The translations under genes were made by a program, and so were the position numbers. A stretch of 64,000 nucleotides of DNA from Salvator merianae (lineage: Eukaryota; Chordata; Lepidosauria; Squamata; Teiidae): the NCBI GenBank assembly GCA_003586115.2, contig QVOM02000102.1, positions 3,078,899-3,142,898 on the forward strand. Direction: 5' to 3'. Positions 1 through 11,732 of the stretch are shown here, in pieces. Each line of letters begins with the position of its first letter. The stretch's first letter is position 1. The notes under the pieces were generated by a model, which saw nothing but the letters and a program-made list of their open reading frames with translations, made no database searches and was not told the origin of the DNA.

Positions 1-149
1 TCAGTTTGCTTCATTTTTAAACTAAAGCACTCCCAGGTGTGATTTCCATCTCTGGGAGTAGACTATATGCAGGGGCCATGAAGTCCCTGTATTCCACATA
101 ATGTAGTGGCCTTCCATGGTGTCAGTTGGTTTTCAAAATATTTTTACAC

Positions 150-255
150 TGTTCTATTTTTTTTTTAATCTTTTTACTGTTGTACCACACCCAGGTACAT
201 TCAGGTGATGTGTGGGATAGAAATACTCAAATAAATAAATATATAAATAATTTGT
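150..255 (+). mobile_element. L2-type LINE 3' tail
   Basis: TGTTGTACCACACCCAGGTA followed by TGTGGGATAGAAATACTC and an AAATA run matches the tail TTGTAACCCACCCTGAGACC...GGGATAAAAATGCAAATAAATA seen intact at 35255-35330. Only the last ~100 bp is recognisable. Confidence 0.5.
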
Positions 256-2239
256 GCCCACTTATCTGAGAGCTGCCACTAGGAATATGATACTTCACAG
301 CACAGTGAGGTATTTATGGCTTTCATTTGCAGAATTGAGAGCTCTCCTATCCCCTCTCTCCTATCCCCTCTGGTGGGGAAGGCATGTGTGATTTCCTGGA
401 GGAGGAGATGAGAAAGTTGCACTGGGATATACTGGTTTGGGGGGAAAGCAATTGGATAGGTTGAACACACAATTAACTAGCATGGGATCATATAGAAAGC
501 AAGCAAGCAGCAAGACAAATTAAAAACAACAACAATGATCTTCCCATGAAAATAATTTCTTTCCTTGTTTTTCACCTCAGGAAGAGAAAAAGGCTTTTCT
601 GACTGGATAGGAAGTTCAAATAATGGAGAGCCATGAATGGACCCTACCTGTATATCTTTTTTATTACTATTTTGAACATGGGAGATGTTACGCAATATAA
701 GGGAAACACATACTAAGTGAGACTCAACATGCCTGCAACGTGCCTTAATGGGAAATTCAAAATGGAACCAAGATGATATTGGGGTCATGTCCAAAGCTAG
801 TGTATGTTGTGGAGATGTTCTGTGCCATGGACAGAGGCAGATGCTTATATGTCAGTTGTACTGCAATGCTTCTGGGTTATGATAATGACTTTTAGATGTT
901 TTTCAGAGATAGACACAATGGGGTGACACACAGAGGACAATGACAATCAAGTACTGAGACATTGCCTTAATTGAAACTAAATCAAGGTTAGTCAATATTC
1001 CTGATGTTTTCGTTTCTGATTTGATATCTAGATCTTGCTGAAAGAATGAAGCGACCAAGCTTGCAAAATGACAGTTTAATGTCCTTTTGAGATTCTGATA
1101 AAACTGTATAAGTTCTGACCAGTTATGCAGGAGTTTTCATTCAATTATGGTGAACAGGGGATGTCAAGCACTGATTACTTTCCTGATAGCTTTATTACAG
1201 TTCACTTCCTTGTAGGCAGAAGGGAGGTGGAGTCCCAGGAAAATTTCAACCCTACATTTTAAAATGTGCCTTTCCTTTCTCCAAGACAGATTCTGTCTAG
1301 CACAAGGGTTCAGGCTTTCCTGATCAGTGTCCTATGCTTTCAACATGTCAGAATTCATGTGCACACTCTAACACAAGGCTGTTTCTGTCTTCAAGCACCA
1401 GAACATGTGTAAAACTCATACTTCAGGAATAATTATGGCAATAATTATCCCCTATGCTTTGGATTGGTGTACCTAAGGCAATCCCTAAACAAACAAGCAG
1501 TTAAGATCTCTCAGTTGGAAGATGGTGAATAGACTGATACACTCTATCAATTTGTGAATGACAATTACCATTGCAATTAGAACAGGATCTCGATGGATCA
1601 AAACTATCACAAGGGGATTTAATGCCCCCCCCAAAAAAGCAGTGCATAGCAACGATCATAGTATCTACCAGCATTCTCGTTTCCTTTCTAATTTTCTAAA
1701 TGGGATTATATGCAATGGTAGTGACAAAACTTGATGATGATGAGCTGACAATGACAATAACTATAACTATAATTTGAATGTGGTATGTATAACCCTATAG
1801 ATGACTGATAGCTTACTCCAGCTGAGCAAGGATTGAGACAGAACCATTAGTCAACAACGTAGGTATAAAACAATTGCAACAGTTTGTTTGGGTCACCTTT
1901 GTACATTATAAAATAGAATGTTGACTCTAGTAGTATAATGCAGTTTAAATCTGGAATGCTAGACTCATGTTCAGTGTTTTTCTGTGGCCATTAAAATATA
2001 CCAATATCCGATCAATTCCTAACAGAGGATTTTCTCTACAACCTGTAAGGGATGGTTATCTCAGGAGTTGCTACTTTGACAACATTCTCAAGTTAATAGT
2101 TGGCATTTAAAACCTTAGGATGGTAACATAATTTGCTTCCAGACAACAGAGAAAGCTTTTCAGAGGTGAATATAATAATATATTTACCTTGCTTGCTAAA
2201 GAGGATGAGACAAAAGCAAGAATAAAGAGGAGGTCAGGA
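256..2239. other. No supported feature
   Basis: AT-rich, intron-like sequence. Two short minus-strand open frames (279-470, 477-794) show no motif. Nothing else recognised. Confidence 0.6.
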
Positions 2240-2876
2240 AAAGAGCCAGCATGGGTGTATCATAGGCACACAGTGTGTAGATTTGACCTGTCCTGGAGGG
2301 TGGGGACATCCTAGTCCAGGAATGTGACAGCTTCTATGGAGTGTCCTGGTGGCTGTCTGCAGGATGGACAATTTGTCCTGTCGTAACTTTGAAGCTATGG
2401 AAGAAAACTTCCCCTCATGAAATTGAAGGTCAGGGACATTTCCTTGTGGCTCCAAAAATGGCCCAGGAAGTTGGCTATCTTCCAGAGCTTGGCAAAACGT
2501 AATTGGATTCCAGAATGGCATCTGGATGACTCCTGCCACTGCCTGCTGCTTACATCAAGGGGACAGGAATGGGGGCTCCCATCTGGCCTGCATGGAAGGC
2601 TGTTTTGAAGTGGTCCCCACTAGAGCACTGCCAGGTATGGTTTCCAGGCTTGTTTGCACTTTATACTAGTGAGTATCAGGATGCTCACTAGTGCAGTGTT
2701 TCTGTACCATGGAAAAACCCTGGAGACTGGAAGTAGACTAAAACCAGCTGTTCCCAATCACTACTTGTTGTGGAGCACAAAATCGTGCTAGTACTAAATG
2801 CAAACAGGCCCAGTGAGACCCAGAAGCTCACTACATGGGCTCCTATTCCAGACTTAGGATAAGTGCAGAAAGGGCC
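2240..2876. mobile_element. Possible older host element around the 2648-2810 insertion
   Basis: A right end, GTGCAGAAAGGGCC (2863-2876), preceded by TTAGGATAA matches the GGTCCTTTCTGCACTTA family end. The left end is not clear; unique-looking, moderately GC-rich sequence starts near 2240. The 101-codon minus-strand and 63-codon plus-strand open frames overlap here and have no motif. Confidence 0.3.
2648..2810. mobile_element. Short inverted-repeat transposon (subfamily with ACTAGTGAG), 163 bp
   Basis: Ends GCTTGTTTGCACTTTA and, inverted, GGCCTGTTTGCATTTA. CAG flanks both sides (2645-2647, 2811-2813). The left part (TACTAGTGAGTATCAGGATG CTCACTAGTG) is homologous to 27572-27602, so it is an internally deleted member of that subfamily. 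A further right end, GTGCAGAAAGGGCC (2863-2876), just outside suggests it inserted into an older relative. Confidence 0.68.
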
Positions 2877-4468
2877 AGAAAATTTTTGGATGGATTATCA
2901 ATAACATATTAGACTTTAGGAAAGTGAGATATATCTGTTTTATCTTTCTGTGTAGTGAGAAGAATAATCTGTATGTTGGTGGATGAGAAGAACTGAAAGA
3001 AATTAAAAAGAAATAAAGTCAAGATCTTATAGAATTGGTTACAGAGATGTATACCTCATTAAATGTAGCATTTCCCCACACTTTGAATGAGAAATAGGTC
3101 TAAAATATCCTCTTCTAGTATATTATGTAACAAAAGTCTATATTTATTCATTAAGAATTCTTAATGTTCACAATGTTTAAGTCTGGAGAAATTGCCTTCT
3201 CCCATTTTAGAAACATTTATTCTCATGACTTCTTGTTCTGAGCCTGTGGCAAGGTTGCTTTTCCTCCTAGATCCAAAAGTAACTCATTGTAGGTTGTGTC
3301 TCCCCTTTACTTTCCAAGCATCTTCCAGAGAAACTAAACTGCATTTCCATTTGTGTGACAGAAATAACTATGATGAGTGCATCGCCCCAGTGAAAGATAT
3401 GATGACCGTCAGAAGCAACCTCATGCAATGGCTGCAAGTTTGTGTTCTTCAGAACAGTGCCTTGATTGCTGCATCATTGACTGGCTTCATACTCCAAAAC
3501 GGAACCACAAAGGTGACCTTCTAAGTGGCCATCAGGATGCCTCTACCAAAGAGTCCACTCTCAGACCCACCCTGTCACTGGGAGACATGGGCATAATCTA
3601 TTTTCAGAAGAAAACCATCACTTAGAAACATTTTCCTGTTTTGCTACATTTTAGAAATATCATTTTCTATATTAGATATCACAGACAAAACTTTGTTAGC
3701 CAAATGAGAATATTAGAATAATGTAAAAACAACAAGAAAAGTAACAACACCTCTACTAAATGTAACCAATTTAATTGTATTTGGTGATGTGAGAATTAGT
3801 TTTTTGGGGAAATCTTCCTGGCTATTCATTTATATACTGCAATAATATGAATGTCAATGTGCAATGCATTATATGCTAATGTCAAATTACTGAAAGCTAC
3901 AGATTTGCCTTCACTCATTATCTCCCTGGGACATCTGTCAATATTAACGTAGCAAGTGTGTCTAAGCAAGCATTCTGGTAAATAAGCAGATCAAAATGCA
4001 TACACCATTTAAGTAATTAAATGGAAGCCTAGGGATGAGAGATTAACATACCAATTATTTTGAATGACATTATATATTCACATTTTCATTTTGTTACTTT
4101 TCCTAGTTAATAAGTGGCATCATGAAGTTGGGAGTCTGGGGCCATCTAAACAAATATCTAGGTAAGAGTAACTCTGAAAAGTCTGTAGTCTCCATGCATT
4201 TAGGTTAATATTTGCCAATATCAATGAAACAGGAGGCATTATTCATGCTACATCTACATTATCTATTCTCAAAAGTTCCATGACAAGGATATCAGTCATT
4301 AGTCTTCTATCAACAGAATAATTAGCATTCTTGTCACTCTGATGCACTTACATTGCTATTTATTTTGCTTCTAAAGTGCAATGATTAATAGGAAACCATG
4401 AATGCACAATCCAGAATAATGTAAAGCATGGTCAGCTGTTTTAGACTAAAATATTATTTGGATACAAC
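2877..4468. other. No supported feature
   Basis: Contains a 110-codon plus-strand open frame (3192-3524) overlapped by another in a different frame (3377-3625). Neither shows a known motif or splice context I trust. The rest is AT-rich and featureless. Confidence 0.5.
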
Positions 4469-5120
4469 GGGCATTTTCACACTTTCCACAGCAGAACAGA
4501 CTAATTTGTCTGTTCTATCATGATAATTTACCATGCAGTGTGGACACTGCCCACACTGTGTGGCTGGAAACCACACCAGAAACTGGCTACTGTGGTTTAA
4601 CTGGGGCATCATGTGGGCTCAATCGTGCCTGATTGTGCAGGCCCAATCATAAAGGCATGATCAGCTGATTGCACCTGTGTGTGCCTGTGTGCTGCATGGG
4701 TTGCCAGTAGTCGATTGCTTCCTGGCCACTGCCAAGGTGAGGATCATGTGCAAGCCCAGTTGGGACATCACACGGCCCAATCCAGCTTTACATAGCCTGA
4801 TCAGGTAGGACTGATTGGACTCGATTGCCCAGTTGTGCATGCACAATCAGCTGATTTTGCAGGTGTGATTGGGTGATCGTGCATGTATGATCACTTGTGT
4901 TGCATGGCCTGGACACTTCACTACTAGGTAGGTATCAACACTCCTTATCGGGAGGTGACTAGCACCTTCTGGTAATGTTGTGGAGCACTAAGTATTCCAC
5001 AGGTAGCAGTAATGAGAGTAAATGTGGCCTGCTTCCAGCCACTCAGGCCTCTGCAAAGTGTGGATGCACTTGATTAGCAAGCATTCTTGATGATTGCTAA
5101 TAGCAAGTGTAAACAGGCCC
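4469..5120. mobile_element. Inverted-repeat transposon with GATTGTGCA-rich interior, 652 bp
   Basis: Ends GGGCATTTTCACACTT and, inverted, GGGCCTGTTTACACTT. Flanks are AAC and AAT, a possible mutated 3-bp duplication. The interior from 4600 to 4900 repeats variants of GATTGTGCANG, GATCAGCTGATTG and GCCCAATC. The 61-codon minus-strand open frame there is a product of this repetition. Confidence 0.6.
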
Positions 5121-5280
5121 AATATTTCCCATCAGTATCAATAACACTAGCCTAAGTAGTAATTGTGTAGTAGCAATTTAATTTATTAATTAGCTAAAAG
5201 GCCATAGTGCAGAGAGCAAAAGGGGAAAATATCAGACAATAGTAACCTTGTCACTTAACCTCAACAGTCACACACACTTT

Positions 5281-5289
5281 CACACACAA

Positions 5290-5327
<38 letters not shown>
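5281..5327. repeat. Microsatellite (CA)n-(TA)n-(TG)n
   Basis: A CA, TA, TG succession, with the TG run at 5299-5327. Confidence 0.95.
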
Positions 5328-5329
<2 letters not shown>

Positions 5330-8003
5330 AATATTATAATTATCTGCTGTAATTAAAAATGTTAGTTTTTTTTCCCCTTTTCTACTCTAAAATCTAGTGG
5401 CATGACATAAAGTAAAGGATCTGAGGCAGTGATTCAATTCTGTGCTTTCTAACACTTGATTTTACATTGGTCCTGTTAGGAGATGGACATGTTCTCATGC
5501 TAAGAGAATTTTTCCTTTATGCTTACTTTTCCAAACCTGGCACTTGATGAAAAATGTTAAGCAAAAATAGAACAGCTAAAATTAAAAGCATGCTAAATCT
5601 AGATTCTTTTACCCTTCTTTTCCAGGCCTTCAAACAATCAAGGTACAGGCCCAATAGAAAGAATTCTTACTTTATTTGCTATAACAGAATACCAAGGATA
5701 GTTGCTAGCTGTAGATACCCCTCCCTGCCCCAGTACCTGGTAGATAAAACAGTCAGGCTCCCACCCCTTCAACATTCCAGCTAACCACCAACAAGGGGGG
5801 ACACTGGATCAGTGACAAAAGGAAGAAAGCATGGCTGGGATCTGAGAAGATGCAGAGATGACTGTGCAGTGGCCAATGTGCTGATAACATCTGATGACTG
5901 CCTGTCCCTAAGGCTTCCACTCCTTCTCCACATAGATGACAAAGGACAAAAGAAATGACTACCTGTCCCAGGTTCCTGACAGTACATTTTTGTGTCAGAC
6001 TGACTTCTGGGGCCTTTTCCAGACCAATACAAAAGCAGCCTAACTGAATACCTCATAGCTTTGGAACTTTCAGTCTGCATCTGTAATGCTTTGGGGCAGC
6101 AATGCATGTGGCATTTGTTTATTATGCCCTTCACCTACGAGAGTGCAAATCATCCCCATCAAGTGTCCACGATATCCCCAAATCTAGCTCCCCAGATCTC
6201 TTTGCCTAATCTCGCTGCAGTCACATGCTGTGTATAAATGCAATCACTGTCTGAATTTATTTTATAACTCTGAATCCATATAATTCAGTACATGTTGAAC
6301 ACAGAAGATGAAGTCTCAACAAAGAAAAATAATATTTTAATATTTAGAAGGCATAGATTCCCTTCCCTCCCCCACCATTAGTTCTGTAACATTCTTCATT
6401 GATTAAAGAGCATTTCAAAAAGCATTGCTGTTACTTGTTCCAGCAATGGGGCATCTGAGAAGCTTATGACAAGTTTGTACAATGTAAACTGCTGCATAAT
6501 AGCCTAAAATAGTCTATTTGATGAGTACCATTGTGCCAAGCAGTGTGTGACTAATGCGAAGCTGTGAAAGTGGCAGGGAAATAAGATACTGGAGGCCGAG
6601 AAAAGGGTGGAGGTGCTTTCAATCATTCATGGAAATATGACATCTTTTCTCAAACAGCTGTTTTCTCATTAAATATTGTTTGACATTCCAAAAGCATTAA
6701 TGTACCTGTGGAGAAAATGGCACTTGTCCTCAGGACAAAAGAGAATGTCAGCTGCAGAAAGGACTAAAATTGAAAGCACTTAGAGGTACAAGAGAATTCT
6801 ATGCACTTCTCAGAAATAAATTCTCTGGGGAAACAAACATTTTCATAGATAACTAAAAATGGAAAAGAAAAATGGGGAGGAAGTGTGGTTGTGATGGTAT
6901 TAACTACACATAGTGCCAACAATTTTCTCATAAGGAAATTCCACTGAATTATCTTGATCATATTCCTAGTAAAGTAGGACTTCTGCTGACAGTAGAATGG
7001 AAACTGTGGCCAGGTTTGCACTTACCTGGCTGGAATGGTCTCTGAAGATCATTACAGGCTACTTCACTTCAGGAATGGCTGGCCTATGTAAAGGTAGGAC
7101 AAGCCTTGAGGTCCAGACCTTTAAGCCATACACACACACACACACACACACATGCACACGTACACACACACATATATAATTATATAATATAGATCTGCAT
7201 AGCAAAATCAGGGTAATTTTTAAAGCAGGAATCTTAAGGTTTTTATACCCTTCCTCAGTAAATATAACCTTATGATGTGATGCTACGAATAAAGCAGGAA
7301 GCTGCCTATTGCTAAATCACATCTGGGCTAAGTATTAGCATTATATTGGCATAACATGTTGGAAGTGGACCACCAGAGGCCTGCATTTCTGCATTAGACA
7401 TAATCAATTTTGGCACATTGGAGCCCATATTGGAAAGAAGCACTCTGTTTTACTATTGTGAAATTTTCCTCTGGCTCACCTCTCCCATCTGAATGTAAAC
7501 AAAAAGACAGAATTTACAGAATAACCCTATCAAGTGAGATGATTAGTGTTAAAATATCTGGTTTCCTTCAGGTCAATACAAGATGTTGCAGAATTGGTTG
7601 TTTCTGGCACACTCTGTTCATAGATTCAAATGATATAAAATATGTGATTGGGACACCTGTTGGCTGTGGTCACACTAGACTTTTATGATCTGAATTTTCC
7701 CCACATTAACCTTGAGTCTCCTATATGTTTGTTCACGTTCACACAAAATAATTCTCATTCACACTTGATTTTTCCATTTATGCTTTAGTTATCAGTCCTC
7801 TGCCAGCTTATTTTTTCCATTCCTTGCATACTATTTTTGCTCCCCCTGTTCCCTCCTGCTGATTGGCCCCTTCCCAGTCAATCATTTCTTAGTTTATGTT
7901 TGGGTGTGGGAAGGTTTCTTGCTTCTCCTATTTCTTTCCAACATCTTCCCTATTGATCCTCTCAAGGTGTTTTCCCTAACATGGGGATGACTTAAAAATA
8001 TAC
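5328..8003. other. Mostly featureless, AT-rich
   Basis: Besides the (CA)n at 7129 there is a 117-codon minus-strand open frame (5781-6134) without a recognised domain. No exon with convincing splice sites was found. Confidence 0.5.
7129..7177. repeat. Microsatellite (CA)n, interrupted
   Basis: An AC/CA run with ATGC and GT interruptions, continuing into an AT-rich stretch. Confidence 0.95.
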
Positions 8004-8045
8004 AATAAAATAAAATAAAATAAAATAAAATAAAATAAAATAAAT
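8004..8045. repeat. Microsatellite (AAAAT)n
   Basis: About eight pentanucleotide units, just upstream of the 8133 transposon. Confidence 0.95.
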
Positions 8046-8132
8046 TGACAGTACAAGCACTGAATCTTCTCTGCTTCCCCCCTAAAACCTACAGCATGAA
8101 GATCTGGATAGGAATCAAAGTCATCAGGCTAT

Positions 8133-8804
8133 GGGCCTGTTCGCACTTAGGCAAGCAGAACGTTCTAATTAGCATGCTTCAGGCCGGTGCAGATGAGGAG
8201 AGGTTCCGCACATTTGCACTCGGTGGTAGACCGTACCCGAAGCTAGCTGGCTGCTGTGTCAGTGCGAATGCTTCGGCACCAGGTCCGTACCTTCTCCTTC
8301 ACCGGCGCCCGGACATCCCTCCCTCCGATGCTTGCCATTGGCGGAGCGCTCTTTCCTAGTGGCGCCATTTCCACAGCCACGCTCCGAAGCTGCGGAGCCG
8401 ACTTCGCATCTGGCAATAGGCGAAAGGGGCTAGATTATGAAGCCATTGTGAAGACGGCGGAAACTGGACGCAGCTTTGTCCTCGCTTACGAAGTACACTC
8501 CGAAGCAGGCGGGCGTCTTCGTAGCGAGGAACGGCGCATGCGGAAACCAACTACATTCGCTGACATCAGAACGATGGAGAGGAAACAAAAGACGAGGGGA
8601 GTGCAAAAGCACCGTCCCTGATCTTCGCTCGATCACGCAGGTCGGAATGAAGACAAGTAATTACTTGTCTTGCCTTACCCAACATCAGGTACGAATCAGG
8701 TGAGGATGGGTTTGGATCGGGTGAGGCGCGCGCCCGCGGCAGTGCAAAGGCTCCGTTCCAGCGAGTGGCCAAGAAAGGTCTACCGCTGTAGTGCGAACAG
8801 GCCC
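8133..8804 (+). mobile_element. CpG-rich inverted-repeat transposon, GGGCCTGTTCGCACT family, copy A
   Basis: Terminal inverted repeats are GGGCCTGTTCGCACT (8133-8147) and AGTGCGAACAGGCCC (8790-8804), a perfect 15-bp match. Flanks TAT and TAA could be a mutated 3-bp target duplication. The interior keeps many CpG dinucleotides in an AT-rich setting. It shares its right ~200 bp, including a palindrome, with the inverted copy at 22269-22854. Open frames on both strands overlap and share no recognisable domain, so I do not call genes. The class (PIF/Harbinger-like) is inferred from 3-bp duplications in relatives. Confidence 0.8.
8650..8671. repeat. Perfect palindrome in copy A
   Basis: A perfect 22-bp palindrome with core AGACAAGTAATTACTTGTCT (8651-8670). 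The same palindrome, 24 bp long, is in copy B at 22391-22414. Confidence 0.85.
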
Positions 8805-9179
8805 TAAGTAAACTATTCCCAGCAGCCTGACATTAATAGAGACAAGGAAGGAATCCCAGCAGGTAAAGACAATTGTTCACAAAAAGAGAGAAAGAGAGAG
8901 AAAACAGTAGCTATTGTTTCCTCCTATTGCAGAGTTAAGAAACTGAGAACAAGAGAAGAGTGGGAGACAGGAGAATTGCACCTTAAAGGGGGCAACAGAT
9001 ATTTTCCTTCTCTCTCCCTGTCTGATTTTTGTGGCGGACTCCTCACCTCCCAGTCTCAAGTGGTAATTGTCTGGACAAAGTAAGATGAAACCTTTCCCCT
9101 GCTCAGCCAGGAAAGTATAGGAAATGCCCCCTATACTCCTCCCCAGTCATCACTTCTGACAAAAAACAAAAAAAACAGG
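8805..9179. other. No supported feature
   Basis: Purine-rich patches (GAGAAAGAGAGAGAAAA near 8885); nothing further. Confidence 0.5.
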
Positions 9180-9672
9180 CTAAAGAAACAATGGATTCAG
9201 TGCTGGGATTCTTGAAAAAAGGAAAGTACTAGCTGCCCTTTTTAAGGGTGATCCCTCATGGGGAACCCCACAATATTGGTCTTAGAGGACTTCAGCATGC
9301 ATGCAGAGACCACTTCATCAGGACTACCTTGAGATTTCATGGCCCTCATGTTATACATGAGACTGTCTGAGATTTTTGTTGGCCTAACTCCTAAAAAGGC
9401 ACATGCCCTTGATTTTGTCTTTGGCTGGATATTAGAGAGTTAGGTTTACCTCTCTGTCATAGACATCATATCCCTTGGGTTTCAAAGATAGGGGACTCAT
9501 TAAGAGTTATGAAATCTGGTGGATTTCTGAGTGTTCTGTGAAATTTCCAGAGGCCAGAGTTGATGATTCTACCAGGGCCCTTGTAGTATCTAAGATTTGG
9601 AAATCAAAATTGAGTTCTTCTTTGTCATCACTTTCTCCACTTAATAGTTTAAAACATTTAACAATCTTTTAA
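9180..9672 (+). pseudogene. L2-clade LINE fragment: endonuclease domain
   Basis: Conceptual translation around 9265-9440 gives ...LEDFSMHAE... followed by VGLTPKKAHALDFVFGW. This matches the GDFN-H and T-x-x-HTLDLVF words of the L2/CR1-type apurinic endonuclease. Stops interrupt the frame. It is a separate and older fragment than the RT copy at 24-26 kb. Confidence 0.65.
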
Positions 9673-9952
9673 ATAATACCTTTTGACAATGTTTTTAAAA
9701 TTAAAGGAATTATATCCATAAAAGCTTGTTATATGATAATTACCCCAAAATCAATTGAATTATTTTTTTTTAAAAAAAATATAAAATTATAAAAATAATT
9801 AACCAATAGGACTTCCCATTGTATCTTATATTTCCAAATTAATGATACCGAACCAAGTCTCTAGAACTTTAATATGATTTGAAAATACTTTTCTGAAATA
9901 ACCTATACTACCTAAAATAAGTTTATTAAAAATATATTATACATTATCAGAA

Positions 9953-10061
9953 ATGTCAAATGCCAACCAACTGGGTCTCAAACAAAATTGGGAATCATCA
10001 AATTCAAAAATAAAAGAAATAACTCTAAAACTCTTAAATAAATGGTACAATGCTCTAATAC
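9953..10061 (+). pseudogene. L1 LINE ORF2 scrap
   Basis: Translation reads LKQNWESSNSKIKEITLKLLNKWYNALIQL, resembling the L1 ORF2 segment K-IMLKLLYRWYLTPVKL. It breaks off at about 10061, where unrelated sequence starts. Confidence 0.45.
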
Positions 10062-10088
10062 AACTGAGGGTGCCTTCAGACAGTGAGA

Positions 10089-10560
10089 GGAAATTCCAGG
10101 ATCTAAAGAAGTACTTCTCGCGGACTTCCGGAAGATGGCCGAATGTAGTTGCTGAGAGGTATTTTTTATCTGAGCAATCAACAATGTGAGGAGACAGAGG
10201 GGGGAGTTCAAAACCCCTCTGTCAGAAGATTTCATCTCCCTGAGTGACAGGGAGGTGGAGGGATTCCTCATTTGAGCTCTAACAAGTCTCCTCCCAGTGG
10301 GGGCGGCAAGAGATTCGCGGCAGCCTGCGTATGGAGGAGACGAAGGAGCTGGGGGAAATTTGTCAACATTCCCGAGTCACGTTGTGCGTCATCTTCAAGA
10401 CTGTAAGTTCGGCCGATCCTCTTTTAATTTATGAAGACACTAAAACTAAGATAAACATTAAGAAAAGGAAAAGGAAAAAAAAACCCTNATTTTTTTCTGG
10501 ATATTTGGAATGTTACTTTTGTTTGGATGGTGAGCAAAGAGTGTAAAAAAGCAACTACAA
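10089..10560 (+). mobile_element. Possible retroelement 5' leader (YY1-type motif)
   Basis: A GC-richer island in AT-rich sequence. It contains ACTTCCGGAAGATGGCCGAA (10124-10143), a YY1-like AAGATGGCCG motif often found at the 5' end of L1 elements, and a donor-like CTGTAAGT near 10400. It also contains the only ambiguous base in the window (N at 10488). L1 5' UTR is a guess; a gene-promoter fragment is an alternative. Confidence 0.3.
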
Positions 10561-11410
10561 TTTATCAGTAAACCATTGCACTTAGCTCTGTGAGAGAGGT
10601 ATTGGTCCTTTTTGGCCAAAAAGTACTTTGCCTGTCTCTTTCTTTCTTATGTTTCTTTTCTGTGAGATTTAGAGTTTCTTCCTACAGCTCCACGCTAACC
10701 TTGGGCTTTTAGAACTGGCAACACTGTGGTAGAATACAGGTGGGATAACGCACTAGAAAGATGTTGGTTCTGCTCCCTCACATGTAAAACTAAAAGTGAG
10801 GAAATACAACCCTTAAATGTCATCCCAGCTATAAGCCCAATAGAACCTAACAGTTACAACATCCTGGTATTATTTTTTCCAATATACCAAAGACAATTCA
10901 GATGTTAAGACAGTGTCTCTTGCTATGTGGTCTAAACATTCAGATTTTTTTTGTGGCTGCAAAGAAGCAATGCTTTCTAAGTCCACTATTTTGTTTAAGA
11001 TGGTAATACAGCAAATATCTAAAAATCTAACTAGGTCTGCAAAAATGTAGCACAGTTTATGATAAGACTGAAAGTAATCAGGAACCTATTATTTACACAT
11101 ATGTAGAATCCAAATATAGTCTTCCAGACAGTGCTACACCACAACACCCATATGTCCCAGCCAACCTTGTCAATGGTAAAGAAAGATATAAAACGGAATT
11201 CAACAATATCATCTGAAAGATAACCAGGTGTGCTTCTAAACTTTAGTTAGGAAACAGCTTCAAGACCTTGCTGGAGGTCAGGATTGATTTTAAGTCTATC
11301 TTTGCCTTTACAAATGTAATCGTCTTTCCTTCCTACATTTTCACTGGAAGAAATGGAGAGAATCAGATAATGAAAATAAGGAAATACAATTCAATTGTTC
11401 TCAATTGCAA
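10561..11410. other. No supported feature
   Basis: AT-rich; no motif recognised up to the tandem repeat at 11411. Confidence 0.5.
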
Positions 11411-11732
11411 TTCCATGAAACTGGAATGCCTAAAGACAACATTTTTTGGAAAACACCTTATGGGTGGAAAGTCCAACCATGTCATAGGTAGAGAAGAGTG
11501 TTTCCTGAATTCAAATAATTCCATGAAACTAGAATGCTTAGACACAATGTTCTTTGGAAAACCCATTATGTGTAGAAAGTTCAATCACGTCATAGATAGA
11601 AGAATGATTCTTGTATTCAAGTAATTCCACGAAACTAGAATGTTTAGAGACAACATTCTTTAGAACATCCATTATGGGTGGAAAGTCCAACTATGTCATA
11701 AGTAGGAGGATGTTTCCTGGATCGAAAAGGAC
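11411..11732 (+). repeat. Three-copy tandem repeat, unit ~107 bp
   Basis: Units start at 11411, 11519 and 11625, each with TTCCATGAAACTNGAATGC (third: TTCCACGAAACTAGAATGT), then ACANNATTNTTTGGAAAAC, CATTATGNGTNGAAAGT and GTCATAG. Because the unit length differs slightly (108, 106, ~107), the frame is not kept. The 118-codon open frame across the first two copies (11268-11624) is therefore a repeat effect and not evidence of a gene. Confidence 0.88.

Noticed and set aside
3192..3625. 110- and 82-codon open frames on the plus strand
   Set aside because: They overlap in different frames, have no motif, and nothing marks them as exons.
5781..6134. 117-codon minus-strand open frame, in the orientation of the host gene
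   Set aside because: Checked as a possible downstream exon; no family resemblance, and the frame has no flanking splice sites that I would trust.
8256..8772. Five overlapping open frames on both strands
   Set aside because: They lie within the CpG-rich transposon; high G+C and few stops explain them, and copy B does not preserve any of them.
11268..11624. 118-codon open frame
   Set aside because: It spans a tandem repeat whose unit length is not always a multiple of three.
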